Below are positions 27,568 through 36,467 of a stretch of 64,000 bases of DNA, piece by piece (within the stretch, counting starts at the first letter, position 1; every line of letters starts with the position of its first letter). The notes beneath the pieces are model-generated. The model saw nothing but the letters and a program-made list of their open reading frames with translations. It had not been told where the DNA came from and searched no databases. Source of the DNA: Polaromonas eurypsychrophila (GTDB taxonomy: Bacteria > Pseudomonadota > Gammaproteobacteria > Burkholderiales > Burkholderiaceae_C); NCBI RefSeq assembly GCF_014641715.1, contig NZ_BMIG01000005.1, positions 186,001 to 250,000 of the forward strand. Reading direction: 5' to 3'. The position numbers were made by a program, and so were the translations under genes.

Positions 27568-28132
27568 GCCGAGCAGGAAAGAATCACTGACCTGGCAGGA
27601 ATCCCCAAGGAGGAAGGAGATGCGGGGGCGGGGATCGCCGAGCGCTTTGCGCCGCACAGGCGCGCACAGGGACTGCTTCCCAGGAGGTCAGGGGTTGGCG
27701 AAGGAAGTGAAGCGGAAAGAGCGCGAGACCAGCCACGCACTGGTTTTAAAAAAGAATCAGGAACGATTCCCCGAGTCAGGAAACTGTTTTTTCCTTTACT
27801 CCCCACACCTACCATCGCCTGATTTTCCCTGCGAGCGCCCACTCAGCCGCGCGTGTTTGAACCAGAACCATCGACGCTTCGCGGCTCCCGGTAGTTCCGG
27901 CGGCTTTGGACTTCTGGAAGTCCTGTTTTTTCTAGTTTCCACCCCCGTCACCCCCTCCTTGGAATTTTTCTCCAGTCTTTGAGCTGCAGGCAACGGTTTG
28001 TTAGCTCAGTTCGGCTTGCCAAGAAGCGCTGTTGCAGCTCAGGCAGCCACTGGACTCCCTGTGCTTACTATCGTCGACAGCGCAGTCGCCGAACTCCGCC
28101 GGCGCTTAAGTTGAACTGCAGTTTTCGGAATG
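27568..28132. other. Gene-poor stretch of ~560 bp
   Basis: No convincing gene is seen on either strand. The sequence has T-runs and mixed composition (for example around 27770-27980) unlike the flanking coding DNA. The only pattern noted is a short prepilin-like reading near 27905, which I reject. It ends at the 3' end of the convergent IclR gene. Confidence 0.5.
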
Positions 28133-28903
28133 CTAAGCACGAAATATGTTGGTGATTTCCCGCGCCGCGTGCTGAAGCAAGGGAAGGATTTCACGTACGC
28201 GTTTTTCGGTCATGCGCGCGAGCGTGGCCGACACAGCGACGGCGGCAACCGGTGTGCCGTTGCGGCTTTTGACGGCCAGTCCCACAGCACTCACGCCGGG
28301 CACGGCCCGGTTGGAAATCCAGGCATGGCCGGTGCGTCGGGTCTGAGCGCAGAGTCTGTGAACTTCCGCTGCGTCGAGATCCCCGTACACGCTCAACCTC
28401 GGATCAATCGCACGCACGATGGTGTCCACCTCGAGCGCTGACAGACTGCTCAGCAAGGCCAGCCCGCCGGCGCTGACGCCCAAAGGCTGTCGACTGCCCA
28501 CTGGAACGGACGGCGCTTGAATGGGGTACTTGCCCTGAACGCGGCTGAGACACACCGCATCGTTGCCGCTGCGCACGAACAGGAACGCCGTGTCCCCCGT
28601 CTGCTCAGCCAGTTGCTCCAGGATCGGCGCGCAGAGTTCATGCAGATTGAACTGGTGTGCCGAGGCCAGGCCGAGCTCGAATACCAAGGGGCCCAGGGTG
28701 TAGCGGCGGCTGTGGGGGTCCTGCACCAACATGCCCTCCGACATCAAGGACTTGAGCAGTCGGTGTGCGGTGGGGCGCGCCAGCTGCATCTCTGTGGCCA
28801 GATCTACCAGACGAACGCCTTCGTAACTCTGGCTGGCCAGTATTTTCAAGGCTCGAATGGCCCGGGTGATGGTCTGTCCGCCGTGCGGGGCTGTGGTGGG
28901 CAT
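28133..28903 (-). CDS. IclR-family transcriptional regulator
   Basis: A 256-residue regulator with an N-terminal winged HTH (RAIRALKILASQSYEGVRLV, then ARPTAHRLLKSLMSEGMLVQ) and a C-terminal GAF-like effector domain with the IclR ending (TEKRVREILPLLQHAAREI). It is divergent from the polysaccharide-deacetylase-fold hydrolase at 29075, so it is the likely regulator of that gene and the asparaginase-like gene behind it. A TCCA-N5-TGGA palindrome lies 6 bp upstream of its start codon. Confidence 0.9.
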   Translation of the reverse strand: MPTTAPHGGQTITRAIRALKILASQSYEGVRLVDLATEMQLARPTAHRLLKSLMSEGMLVQDPHSRRYTLGPLVFELGLASAHQFNLHELCAPILEQLAEQTGDTAFLFVRSGNDAVCLSRVQGKYPIQAPSVPVGSRQPLGVSAGGLALLSSLSALEVDTIVRAIDPRLSVYGDLDAAEVHRLCAQTRRTGHAWISNRAVPGVSAVGLAVKSRNGTPVAAVAVSATLARMTEKRVREILPLLQHAAREITNIFRA

Positions 28904-28909
28904 AAGTAG

Positions 28910-28922
28910 TCCATATAGTGGA
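28910..28922. promoter_or_regulatory. IclR operator candidate (TCCA-TATAG-TGGA)
   Basis: An inverted repeat TCCA-N5-TGGA, 13 bp, in the divergent region between the IclR gene and the hydrolase at 29075. IclR-type operators are short palindromes of this size with TTCCA/TGGAA-like arms, so autoregulation is plausible. The short arms keep confidence moderate. Confidence 0.45.
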
Positions 28923-29074
28923 ATGACGAGGCATCTGATTGACAGTCATCTGCCCTTCGGAAAGACTTGCTTAAAGCTGAAGTGCGGGACGAAACAATAG
29001 AAACCGTCCAAATAGTTCACCATCATGCCCGTCTCGTGCGACGGGCTCAACACCCAACAAGCAAGGAATTTGTC

Positions 29075-29974
29075 ATGATCCAGCAGACCGAACACCTGAC
29101 AGCCAGGGACCGGGTACCGTACGAACCGATCGTTGGGCGCCGGCCTTTCACGCTCCCTGGTAACGCCCGCGTGGCGGTATGGACGATCGTCAATGTGGAG
29201 AACTGGCTTCCCGAGTCGGCCATGCCGCGCGCGGTGTTGTCCCCGCCCATGGGGCAACCACTTTTGCCCGATCTGCCGAACTGGTGCTGGCACGAATACG
29301 GCATGCGCGTGGGCTTCTGGCGTTTTCTGGAGGTGTTGAACAGCCGCAAACTTAGAGCCACCTTCGCAGTCAATGGGACGGCATGCCACGAGTACAGAGC
29401 TGCATGCCAAGCGGCCCTGGACGCGGGGTGGGAGTTCATGGGGCATGGCCATGTGCAGAAGCCGATGCACCGAGTGGAAGACCAGGCTGAGGCGATCCGG
29501 CTGACCATGGAGGCTATCCGCGCGTTCACTGGGCAAGCGCCACGTGGTTGGGAGAGCCCGGGCTTGACCGAGACCGAAACCACTATCGACTTGTTGGCGG
29601 CCGCCGGCATCGAGTACGTGGCCGACTGGGTTCTGGATGACCAGCCTGTCGCCATCCAGACCCGGTCAGGTCCCATCGTTTCGGTGCCGTATTCGGTCGA
29701 GATCAACGACGTGGTCATTTCGGCGGTACAGCAACATGCCTCGGACGAGTTGTTTCGCCGTGGGCGCGACCAGTTTGATCAACTCTACAAAGAGGGCGCC
29801 AGCATTGCGCGCGTGATGGCAATTTCCATCCACCCCTATCTAACGGGGGTGCCGCACCGTATCCGTTATCTCGAGGCTCTGTACGACCACATCCTGCAAC
29901 ACGAAGGCGTCGTCATGATGACCGGCGGTGAAATCATGGATGTATTCAAGGCACAGCAGCACCCGGCCGCCTAG
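29075..29974 (+). CDS. Polysaccharide-deacetylase-fold hydrolase, PuuE allantoinase / cyclic imide hydrolase-like
   Basis: A 299-residue NodB-fold protein. Its pattern (VAVWTIVNVENW early, NSRKLRATFAVNGTACHEYR, EFMGHGHVQKPMHR, GWESPGLTETETTIDLLAAA, ISIHPYLTGVPHRI) matches the branch containing PuuE allantoinase and the Pseudomonas cyclic imide hydrolase rather than chitin or peptidoglycan deacetylases. There is no signal peptide, so it is cytoplasmic. These enzymes open cyclic ureides or imides by hydrolysis. The start at 29075 is set by AAGGA with 8-bp spacing. The next gene codes for an asparaginase-family enzyme, which could deamidate the half-amide formed. Confidence 0.82.
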   Translation: MIQQTEHLTARDRVPYEPIVGRRPFTLPGNARVAVWTIVNVENWLPESAMPRAVLSPPMGQPLLPDLPNWCWHEYGMRVGFWRFLEVLNSRKLRATFAVNGTACHEYRAACQAALDAGWEFMGHGHVQKPMHRVEDQAEAIRLTMEAIRAFTGQAPRGWESPGLTETETTIDLLAAAGIEYVADWVLDDQPVAIQTRSGPIVSVPYSVEINDVVISAVQQHASDELFRRGRDQFDQLYKEGASIARVMAISIHPYLTGVPHRIRYLEALYDHILQHEGVVMMTGGEIMDVFKAQQHPAA

Positions 29975-30021
29975 CGGTTGCTGACCCGTGGGCCGCTCCG
30001 CCACATTTTTGTAAACAATTG

Positions 30022-31026
30022 ATGCTCATGACACGTCCACGCGTTCTTTTCATTTCTACGGGCGGCACCATCACCATGACCCAGGGCGCGGGCCCCGGCA
30101 TGGCCCCTACTCTGACCGGTGCGGACCTTGTCCGCGCCGTGCCCCAACTCGCGCACATAGCCGATCTGGAGGTGGTGTCGTTCGCTCAAAAGCCTGGCGC
30201 CTCGCTCACCCTGGAGGATCTGCTGGGCTTGGCCCACTTACTCAACGAACAGCTGGCGCAGGGGTTTGCCGGCGCGGTTGTGGTTCAGGGAACCGACACG
30301 ATCGAAGAAACCGCCTTTGTGCTGGACCTGCTGGTGGCGTCGGACCGCCCCGTCGTGGTGACCGGCGCCATGCGCGGTGCGGCGGCACCGGGTGCCGATG
30401 GGCCGGCCAATCTGATGTCGGCCGTGACGGTTGCGGTGGCGCCGGACATTGTTGGGTTGGGTGCCCTGGTGGTGCTCAACGACGAAGTCCATGCCGCACG
30501 CCATGTGCAAAAAATGCACACCGCATTGGCCTCAGCTTTTGCTTCACCCGGTTTTGCGCCGCTGGCCCGTGTCATCGAGGGGCGCGTGCGCCTGTATGCG
30601 CGTGTGCCTGGCCGGATTCTCATTGCAGTGCCCGTTAGCGCGGGCGACAGTCCGGTGGCCCTGTTGACCGTGGTGCTGGGCGACGACGGCAGGCTGCTGC
30701 AGGCCTTGCCCGGGCTGGGCTACCGCGGAGTCGTGATCGAAGCGCTTGGTGCGGGGCACCTGCCGTCCCTGATGGCGGACCGGGTGGCAGAACTGTCGCA
30801 GTCCATGCCGGTCATTCTGGCCACGCGTGTGGCTGCGGGTCCGGTGTTCACATCGACCTATGGCTTCGCTGGATCCGAGCTCGACCTGATCGGCAAGGGC
30901 GCGGTGCCGTCCGGCGAGCTCTCGGGGCCCAAGGCCTGCTTGCTGCTGCGCTTGCTGTTGGCGCAGGGACTGCAAGGCGCAACGCTGGTGCAGGCGTTTG
31001 CCAGGGTGCGCGATGGAGGCGTCTGA
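30022..31026 (+). CDS. L-asparaginase-family amidohydrolase
   Basis: A protein of about 334 residues of the type I/II asparaginase fold. Both threonine motifs are present: LFISTGGTITMTQ (catalytic Thr near residue 16) and GAVVVQGTDTIEETAF near 88, with GAMRG near 118. It would hydrolyse an amide to acid and ammonia. It follows the imidase-like gene by 47 bp, so cotranscription is likely. Classical asparaginases act on Asn or Gln; in this context a half-amide from ring opening is an alternative substrate. A start at 30028 is also possible; no clear ribosome binding site is seen. Confidence 0.87.
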   Translation: MLMTRPRVLFISTGGTITMTQGAGPGMAPTLTGADLVRAVPQLAHIADLEVVSFAQKPGASLTLEDLLGLAHLLNEQLAQGFAGAVVVQGTDTIEETAFVLDLLVASDRPVVVTGAMRGAAAPGADGPANLMSAVTVAVAPDIVGLGALVVLNDEVHAARHVQKMHTALASAFASPGFAPLARVIEGRVRLYARVPGRILIAVPVSAGDSPVALLTVVLGDDGRLLQALPGLGYRGVVIEALGAGHLPSLMADRVAELSQSMPVILATRVAAGPVFTSTYGFAGSELDLIGKGAVPSGELSGPKACLLLRLLLAQGLQGATLVQAFARVRDGGV

Positions 31027-31054
31027 ACAGCGTGGCGTGGGTGACTTCGCCGCC

Positions 31055-31834
31055 TCAACCTGGGGGGCTGGGTTTGGCGCCGGCGTGGGCCTGGATGATG
31101 CGTGGCACCACGGCGCGTGCGCCGGCGATGAAGTGCTCGATGGTCAGCTGAACCAGTTCTTCGACGCTGGACTCCAGCGGCACATTGAATATCCAGCGCC
31201 GTTGACCGTAATAAAACACCCGGGCATTGATGCCCCAGACCAGTTCGATTTCCTGGAGGTCCAGGGGCACCACGTCAGGTCCTGGCAGGCCCAGCTCTGC
31301 GCGCATCTCGATGGCCACCGGCTCCAAAATGCGGCTGCGCAGGAAACTCAAGTAGCGCTGGTTGATGGCTTCACCCCGCAGACCGGAGAACATGAACAGG
31401 CGGACCCAGTCCCAGGTCAGCGCGGTCTTGGCGTAGTCGCAATACAGCCGGGTCAGGCGTTCCTGCAAGGGGATCCGGCGGTCGGCAATGATTTCTTCCC
31501 AGTAGGAGTTCCATCGACCGACATACACCTCCTGGTACACCCGCTCAACCAACGACGCCTTGTTGGGAAAGTACTTGAAGAGAAGGGGTTGTGTGACGTT
31601 GAGGCGGCGCGCCAGCTCGCGCGTGTCACCGTCAAAACCCACCTCGGCAAAGAACTTGACTGCCTCTTCGACGATAGTTCGTTCACGCTCCTTGCCTGAC
31701 AGCCGCCGACGTGCGGGCGCAGGCAGAGCGTCAGACGTCTTGATCTGGGCAGGGGCAGATGGATCCGGCTTGGTGCGCAAGAGGGGCCTTATGGATGGGG
31801 TGATGGGGATTATCGGGATGGGGTTTGCCACCAT
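31055..31834 (-). CDS. TetR-family regulator of the monooxygenase/ABC cluster
   Basis: A 259-residue protein. A Pro-rich leader of about 45 residues precedes the TetR HTH (RTIVEEAVKFFAEVGFDGDT, RELARRLNVTQPLLFKYFPN). The first ~45 residues are unusual and the start may be internal. It is divergent from the alpha/beta hydrolase gene at 31894. A perfect GTGATC/GATCAC palindrome lies between them and recurs before the flavin reductase operon, making this the likely shared repressor. Confidence 0.88.
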   Translation of the reverse strand: MVANPIPIIPITPSIRPLLRTKPDPSAPAQIKTSDALPAPARRRLSGKERERTIVEEAVKFFAEVGFDGDTRELARRLNVTQPLLFKYFPNKASLVERVYQEVYVGRWNSYWEEIIADRRIPLQERLTRLYCDYAKTALTWDWVRLFMFSGLRGEAINQRYLSFLRSRILEPVAIEMRAELGLPGPDVVPLDLQEIELVWGINARVFYYGQRRWIFNVPLESSVEELVQLTIEHFIAGARAVVPRIIQAHAGAKPSPPG

Positions 31835-31852
31835 GGATCAGCCTGAAAATAG

Positions 31853-31868
31853 GTGATCCAATGATCAC
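31853..31868. promoter_or_regulatory. TetR operator, copy 1 (GTGATC-CAAT-GATCAC)
   Basis: A perfect inverted repeat with 6-bp arms and a 4-bp centre in the tetR/alpha-beta-hydrolase divergent promoter. The same arms and spacing recur at 32721-32736. Two matching sites at the promoters of one cluster are strong evidence for a common regulator. Confidence 0.75.
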
Positions 31869-31893
31869 TTAATAACTGGAATATACCTCCACT

Positions 31894-32661
31894 ATGGCTG
31901 AATCCACCTATTCAATTGAGGGGCTGCAGACCGGGCCTTGGCTCACCCTCAGTCATCCGGTCGGCTCCGACCGAACCACCTGGGCTGCGCAGGTCGCGGT
32001 ACTGGCGCGCCAATACCGCGTCCTGAGCTACGACATCCGCGGCCACGGCCATGCGCCCAGCCAAGGGTCAGTATGCAGTGTGGACGACCTGGCGGCCGAC
32101 GTCCACCGCCTGTGGCAGCAACTCGGCATCGAACGCAGCCATTTCGTGGGCTTGTCGCTAGGGGGCTGCGTTGGACTTGCACTGGCGCACCGGCATCCCG
32201 AAACAGTGCAGTCTCTGGTGATTGCCAACGCCAGGCTGGAGATGGACACCGCCGCAACGCAGATGTGGCTGCAGCGCGCAGCCACTGTGGAGCAGCACGG
32301 CATGGCGCCCGTGGTGGAGCCCACGCTAGAGCGGTGGCTGACACCCGCGTTTAAGGCGTTGCAGCCGACGCAGGTCGCCGCCGTACGCCGGAGCTTGGCG
32401 GCCACATCGCCCGAGGGTTTTGCAGCTTGCGCGCGGGCTTTGGCGGACATGCACCAAGCGCACCGCCTGCTCGATCTGAAGATCCCCACCTTGTTGTTGG
32501 CGGGCCTATCAGACCTTGCTGTGCCAAGGGATCTCATGCAGGGCTATGCCGCCTCAAACGCCCGGCTGCAGTTCGTGGAACTGTCCGGACCGCATATCGT
32601 TCATTTGGAAAACCCCGACGGTTTCTCCCGCGCGGTGCTGGATTTCCTGGCGCCCCGCTGA
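31894..32661 (+). CDS. Alpha/beta-fold hydrolase (PcaD/RutD-like)
   Basis: A 255-residue serine hydrolase. Nucleophile elbow HFVGLSLGGCVGLALA (Ser near residue 85), acid in LLAGLSDLAVP (Asp near 209), His in ELSGPHIVHLENP (near 237). It resembles 3-oxoadipate enol-lactonase and RutD-type hydrolases. It likely hydrolyses an ester, lactone, carbamate or enamine intermediate of the pathway encoded around it. The first gene on the plus strand after the divergent TetR operator. Confidence 0.87.
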   Translation: MAESTYSIEGLQTGPWLTLSHPVGSDRTTWAAQVAVLARQYRVLSYDIRGHGHAPSQGSVCSVDDLAADVHRLWQQLGIERSHFVGLSLGGCVGLALAHRHPETVQSLVIANARLEMDTAATQMWLQRAATVEQHGMAPVVEPTLERWLTPAFKALQPTQVAAVRRSLAATSPEGFAACARALADMHQAHRLLDLKIPTLLLAGLSDLAVPRDLMQGYAASNARLQFVELSGPHIVHLENPDGFSRAVLDFLAPR

Positions 32662-32720
32662 CCACCTTGCCACAGAACCCGCGCACCGCCAAGTGCACTA
32701 GGGAAAACACCAATTTTCTG

Positions 32721-32736
32721 GTGATCGTTTGATCAC
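32721..32736. promoter_or_regulatory. TetR operator, copy 2 (GTGATC-GTTT-GATCAC)
   Basis: The same 6-bp arms and 4-bp spacer as copy 1 at 31853. It sits 60 bp upstream of the flavin reductase start, between it and the hydrolase gene, implying a second TetR-controlled promoter for the reductase, monooxygenase and importer genes. Confidence 0.75.
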
Positions 32737-32795
32737 TAAAGTCTATCGCAAGGGCCGTGTGTTTTGTGGCTCATACAGACAACAAGGATGGGCCC

Positions 32796-33359
32796 ATGCA
32801 ACATGCGGACGTGGATTCGGAGATCGACCCGCTAGATCTGCGCCGTGCTTTCGGGCGCTTTGGCACGGGTGTGACGGTCATCACTACGCGCACCTTCGAC
32901 GGCACGCGTCTGGGGGTGACGGCGAACTCCTTCAACACAGTGTCGCTTGAGCCCCCGATCGTGCTGTGGAGCTTGGCAAGCAAATCGCCGAACCTGGAGC
33001 ACTACAAGAGCGCCGGGCGTTTTGTCGTCAATGTGTTGGCACTGGACCAGATAGAGCTGTCCAGCCGCTTCTCCCGCCCCTCGGCCGACAAGTTTGCCGG
33101 TGTGGCGTATTCCGATGGTGTGGCGGGTTTGCCGGTGCTTGAAGGATGCACGGCTTCGATCGAGTGCGTGGTGATCAACAACCATGTGGTCGGCGATCAC
33201 GTGCTATTTCTCGGACGCGTCGAGAAATACACCTACCAGGACATGGCCCCACTGCTTTTCTGCAACGGCAAGTACATCGAAGCGACAGTGATTTCCCCGC
33301 CCGCCGCACCCGCGTCGCCGGTTTCGGCTTCGGCCGTGGCGGCCAGGGCCGCTTGCTGA
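32796..33359 (+). CDS. Flavin reductase family protein (FMN/NADH reductase component)
   Basis: A 187-residue flavin reductase-like domain protein: LRRAFGRFGTGVTVITTRTF near residue 13, GVTANSFNTVSLEPPIVLWS, then FVVNVLALDQ and the C-terminal PLLFCNGKYIE. Such enzymes reduce FMN with NAD(P)H for a two-component monooxygenase. Its partner is almost certainly the luciferase-like monooxygenase starting 55 bp downstream. The start at 32796 has AAGGA with 7-8-bp spacing. The C-terminus is an Ala/Pro/Ser-rich tail. Confidence 0.9.
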   Translation: MQHADVDSEIDPLDLRRAFGRFGTGVTVITTRTFDGTRLGVTANSFNTVSLEPPIVLWSLASKSPNLEHYKSAGRFVVNVLALDQIELSSRFSRPSADKFAGVAYSDGVAGLPVLEGCTASIECVVINNHVVGDHVLFLGRVEKYTYQDMAPLLFCNGKYIEATVISPPAAPASPVSASAVAARAAC

Positions 33360-33414
33360 AGCTTTCCCAGCCCTTCAACCAATCCACCATTCACCCGAAG
33401 ACAAGGAACCGACA

Positions 33415-34545
33415 ATGAAACTCGGCATGTTCATGATGCCGTTGCACCCCCCGGGTCGCAACGTGACCCATACGCTGCAGGAAGACCGCGAAGCCATCAT
33501 CCTGGCCGACCGCTTGGGTTACTCCGAGGCCTATGTTGGCGAGCATGTTACCGACGCAGCCGAGACCGTCACCTCTTCCATGATCTTTCTGGCCAGCCTC
33601 ATTGCCGAGACCCGTCAGATCATGCTGGGCACCGGCACGATCAACGTTCCGAACAGCCACCCGGCGGCAATTGCTGCTCAAGCCGCGATGCTGGACCACT
33701 TGTTGCAGGGGCGTTTCATCATGGGCATCAGCCCGGGTGGCCTGATGTCCGATGCCGAAGTGTTCGGCAACCTGGGAAAGAACCGCACCGAGATGTTCGT
33801 CGAGGGTATCAACGCGGTGCTCAAGATCTGGGAGTCCAATCCGCCTTACAACATCGAGGGCAAATACTGGAACATTTCGGTGGAGAAGACCATGATTCCC
33901 GAGATCGGCCAAGGCTTCATGATGAAGCCCTTCCAGAAGCCGCACCCTCTGATTGTGGGAACCGCAGTGGCGCCTTTCTCGCAAGGCGTGACCGAGATGG
34001 CAATGCGGGGTTGGCAGCCGATTTCAGCCAACTTCCTCATGCCCGAGTGGGTCAAGACCCATTGGCCCAAGTACGTGGAAGGCCGCACCGCCGTGGGTGC
34101 CGTGGCTTCTCCCAAAGAATGGCGCATTGCCAAGAGCATCTTCGTGGCCGATGACGAAGCTACGGCGCGCCGCTATGCGCTGCAGTCCGACGGGCCCTAC
34201 CATTTCTATTTCAAGCAACTGGTGCGCAAGCTGGTGGGCGCTGGTGGAAGGGGCAACCTGTTCAAGACCGACCCGGACATGCCAAATGAGGCCATCACAC
34301 CGGAGTACGTGACTCAGCGCCTGGTGATTGCCGGCACCGTCGACTCGGTGGTCGAGCAGTTGCTGGCGTTTCGTGAGCATGTGGGTGACTTCGGTACCCT
34401 GCTGTATGCGGGGCACGACTGGGCGGACCCTGTGCTGGCCAAACGATCGATGCAGCTGATGGCCGAGCAGGTGATGCCAAAACTAAACGCCGCCATCGGC
34501 CAGGAAGACAAGCGGCATCGTGAGTTGGACGCACATGCGCGTTGA
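33415..34545 (+). CDS. Luciferase-like (LLM) flavin-dependent monooxygenase
   Basis: A 376-residue TIM-barrel oxygenase of the bacterial luciferase superfamily. It begins MKLGMFMMPLHPPGRNVTHT and has GYSEAYVGEHVT, LGTGTINVPNSHPAAIAAQA, LQGRFIMGISPGG and the C-terminal GTVDSVVEQLLAF motif. With the flavin reductase upstream it forms a two-component FMN monooxygenase. Members oxidise alkanesulfonates, nitrilotriacetate, limonene or pyrimidine rings (RutA); the substrate here is unknown. A strong Shine-Dalgarno (AAGGA) precedes the ATG. Confidence 0.9.
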   Translation: MKLGMFMMPLHPPGRNVTHTLQEDREAIILADRLGYSEAYVGEHVTDAAETVTSSMIFLASLIAETRQIMLGTGTINVPNSHPAAIAAQAAMLDHLLQGRFIMGISPGGLMSDAEVFGNLGKNRTEMFVEGINAVLKIWESNPPYNIEGKYWNISVEKTMIPEIGQGFMMKPFQKPHPLIVGTAVAPFSQGVTEMAMRGWQPISANFLMPEWVKTHWPKYVEGRTAVGAVASPKEWRIAKSIFVADDEATARRYALQSDGPYHFYFKQLVRKLVGAGGRGNLFKTDPDMPNEAITPEYVTQRLVIAGTVDSVVEQLLAFREHVGDFGTLLYAGHDWADPVLAKRSMQLMAEQVMPKLNAAIGQEDKRHRELDAHAR

Positions 34546-34614
34546 TCGACGCTCCTGCACGCGTCCATTCCGATCGGAGGGTTGCACCCATCACGAACCA
34601 GCGGAGCGTCGGCA

Positions 34615-35466
34615 ATGGGGACCTTGATCCAGATCGCTAATGCCTTGTCTCTGGCGGCGTTGTTGTTTGTCGTGGCGAGCGGTTTCACGCTGATCTTCGG
34701 TCTGTTGCGTGTCGTCAATCTGGCGCATGGCGCTCTGTACCTGCTGGGCGGATACATCGGCCTCACAGTCGCGAAATTGACCGGGAGTTTCCTTCTCGGC
34801 ATTCTTGCGGCCACCACGTCGGTGGCCTTGATCGGATATTTGCTGGACCGCTTCCTACTGGACCGGGTCAAGGACCAGGACCTCAAGCAGGTGCTGCTCA
34901 CGCTGGGTGTGGCTCTGATGCTCAATGACCTCGCGCTGGTCATCTGGGGCGGCGATGCGCTGACGGTGCCGGTCCCTGAGTTCCTTCGTGGTGCCATGGA
35001 GGTGGGTGAGGCGTTTTATCCGAAGTACCGGGTCTTCGTGATGGCCGCCGGACTTTCGACTTTTGTCCTGCTCTGGCTGGTTTACAACCGCACCCGACTT
35101 GGGGCATTGATCCGCGCCGGCGTGGACGACAAAGAGATGGTCCAGGCCATCGGCGTCAACATCCGACGGCTGTTCGTGATCACCTTCATGCTCGGCTCCG
35201 CACTGGCCGGTCTGGGCGGCGTGCTTGGGGGGGCTTTTCTCACTTTGTATCCGACCGCGGACTCCGAGATACTGGTGTTCAGCTTGGCGATCGTGATCAT
35301 CGGCGGACGGGGTAGCCTGGGCGGCGCGGCCATTGGCAGTCTACTGGTGGGCGGCCTGGCCACGTTTGGTCCGCTGTGGTTGCCCGAGTTAGCCTACTTT
35401 GTGATCTTTGGCCCGATGGCGTTGTTGCTGGCCTTCCGCCCCCTTGGACTCTTTGGAAAGGCCTAA
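34615..35466 (+). CDS. Branched-chain amino acid-type ABC transporter permease (LivH-like)
   Basis: A 283-residue inner-membrane permease with eight or so hydrophobic helices and the LivH motif VASGFTLIFGLLRVVNLAHG near residue 22, plus ALAGLGGVLGGAFLTLYPT. The start at 34615 is preceded by GGAG; an earlier TTG at 34582 is less likely. It pairs with the LivM-like permease 3 bp downstream. Permeases of this group carry not only branched amino acids but also amides, urea and aromatic acids. Confidence 0.92.
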   Translation: MGTLIQIANALSLAALLFVVASGFTLIFGLLRVVNLAHGALYLLGGYIGLTVAKLTGSFLLGILAATTSVALIGYLLDRFLLDRVKDQDLKQVLLTLGVALMLNDLALVIWGGDALTVPVPEFLRGAMEVGEAFYPKYRVFVMAAGLSTFVLLWLVYNRTRLGALIRAGVDDKEMVQAIGVNIRRLFVITFMLGSALAGLGGVLGGAFLTLYPTADSEILVFSLAIVIIGGRGSLGGAAIGSLLVGGLATFGPLWLPELAYFVIFGPMALLLAFRPLGLFGKA

Positions 35467-35469
35467 TAC

Positions 35470-36420
35470 GTGATTCATCGCACCCCGATGCTGCTGGCGC
35501 TGGCGCTATTCCTGGCGCTGATCAGCGCACCCTTCTGGCTCAACGCCTATCCGCAGACCCTGTTGACCGAGATCCTGATCTTCGGTCTGTTTGCCGCTTC
35601 GATCGACCTGCTGGCCGGCGTGGCCGGGCGAACGTCGCTGGGACATGGCGCCATCTTCGGTACCGCCGCCTATGTCGTGGCTTGGTGCCAGACCAGTGCG
35701 GGCATCGATCCGTGGATGGCCGTGGTCCTGGGCGTGATGGCCGCGACCTTGCTGGCCTTGGTCTTCGGCCTGTTGGCCGTGCGCACGGATGGGGTCTACT
35801 TTCTTCTGTTGACGCTGGCGCTGGGTATGGTGGTCTGGGGCGTGGCCTACCGTTGGGTCTCGGTGACCGGTGCCGAGAGCGGCCTGCGTGGTATCGCCCG
35901 CCCCAACGGCTTGGCGGACAACGCCCATTTCTACTGGTTTGTCCTAGCCGTTGTCGCTGCGACCTTCCTGGCGCTGCGCAGCGTGGTGAATTCCCAGTTC
36001 GGTCTGGCCTTGCGTGGCATCAAGCAGAGCAGCACGCGCATGCGAACCCTGGGCTACAACGTACCTCTGACGTTGGTTCTTGCATTCACGGTGTCGGGCT
36101 TTGTGGCCGGTGTAGCCGGTGTGCTCGGCGTCTATCTAAACAGCTTCGTCAGCCCTAGCAGCGTTGCACTGGCGCAGTCCACCAAGGGCTTGTTGATGGC
36201 CATCCTGGGTGGCGTCGGAACGCTCTGGGGTGGCTTTATCGGAGCCGGCGTAATGATCGCCCTCGAGAACCTGGTGAGCTTCTACACCGAGCGTTGGGCC
36301 ATGGTGCTGGGTGCCTTGTTCGTGCTGACGATGCTCTTTGCCCCGACGGGGCTGCTGGGCACGGTACGAACGATTCTTGCACGGTTCCAGCACGGTACGT
36401 CCGACAAGACAAAAGACTAG
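35470..36420 (+). CDS. Branched-chain amino acid-type ABC transporter permease (LivM-like)
   Basis: A 316-residue permease with the LivM hallmark SIDLLAGVAGRTSLGHGAIF near residue 41, GVYFLLLTLALGMVVWGVAY, and GLALRGIKQSSTRMRTLGYN (the EAA-like loop contacting the ATPase). The GTG start lies 3 bp after the livH stop, with AAGG just upstream. Second permease of the cluster importer. Confidence 0.92.
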   Translation: MIHRTPMLLALALFLALISAPFWLNAYPQTLLTEILIFGLFAASIDLLAGVAGRTSLGHGAIFGTAAYVVAWCQTSAGIDPWMAVVLGVMAATLLALVFGLLAVRTDGVYFLLLTLALGMVVWGVAYRWVSVTGAESGLRGIARPNGLADNAHFYWFVLAVVAATFLALRSVVNSQFGLALRGIKQSSTRMRTLGYNVPLTLVLAFTVSGFVAGVAGVLGVYLNSFVSPSSVALAQSTKGLLMAILGGVGTLWGGFIGAGVMIALENLVSFYTERWAMVLGALFVLTMLFAPTGLLGTVRTILARFQHGTSDKTKD

Positions 36421-36467
36421 TTCGTGTTCCCCCTGTCCTTCGCTTTCAACAACCATAGGAGACAAGC

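Noticed and set aside
27840..27982. A plus-strand frame containing GGFGLLEVLFFLVSTPV, resembling a type IV prepilin leader
   Set aside because: It stops after about 17 more residues, has no pilin body, lacks a positively charged leader and lies in DNA without coding character.
29075..34545. Assignment of the cluster as a standard Rut pyrimidine or allantoin pathway
   Set aside because: No RutB-type amidohydrolase, RutC, RutE or RutG and no allantoicase or ureidoglycolate genes; the monooxygenase begins with a motif unlike RutA as I know it.
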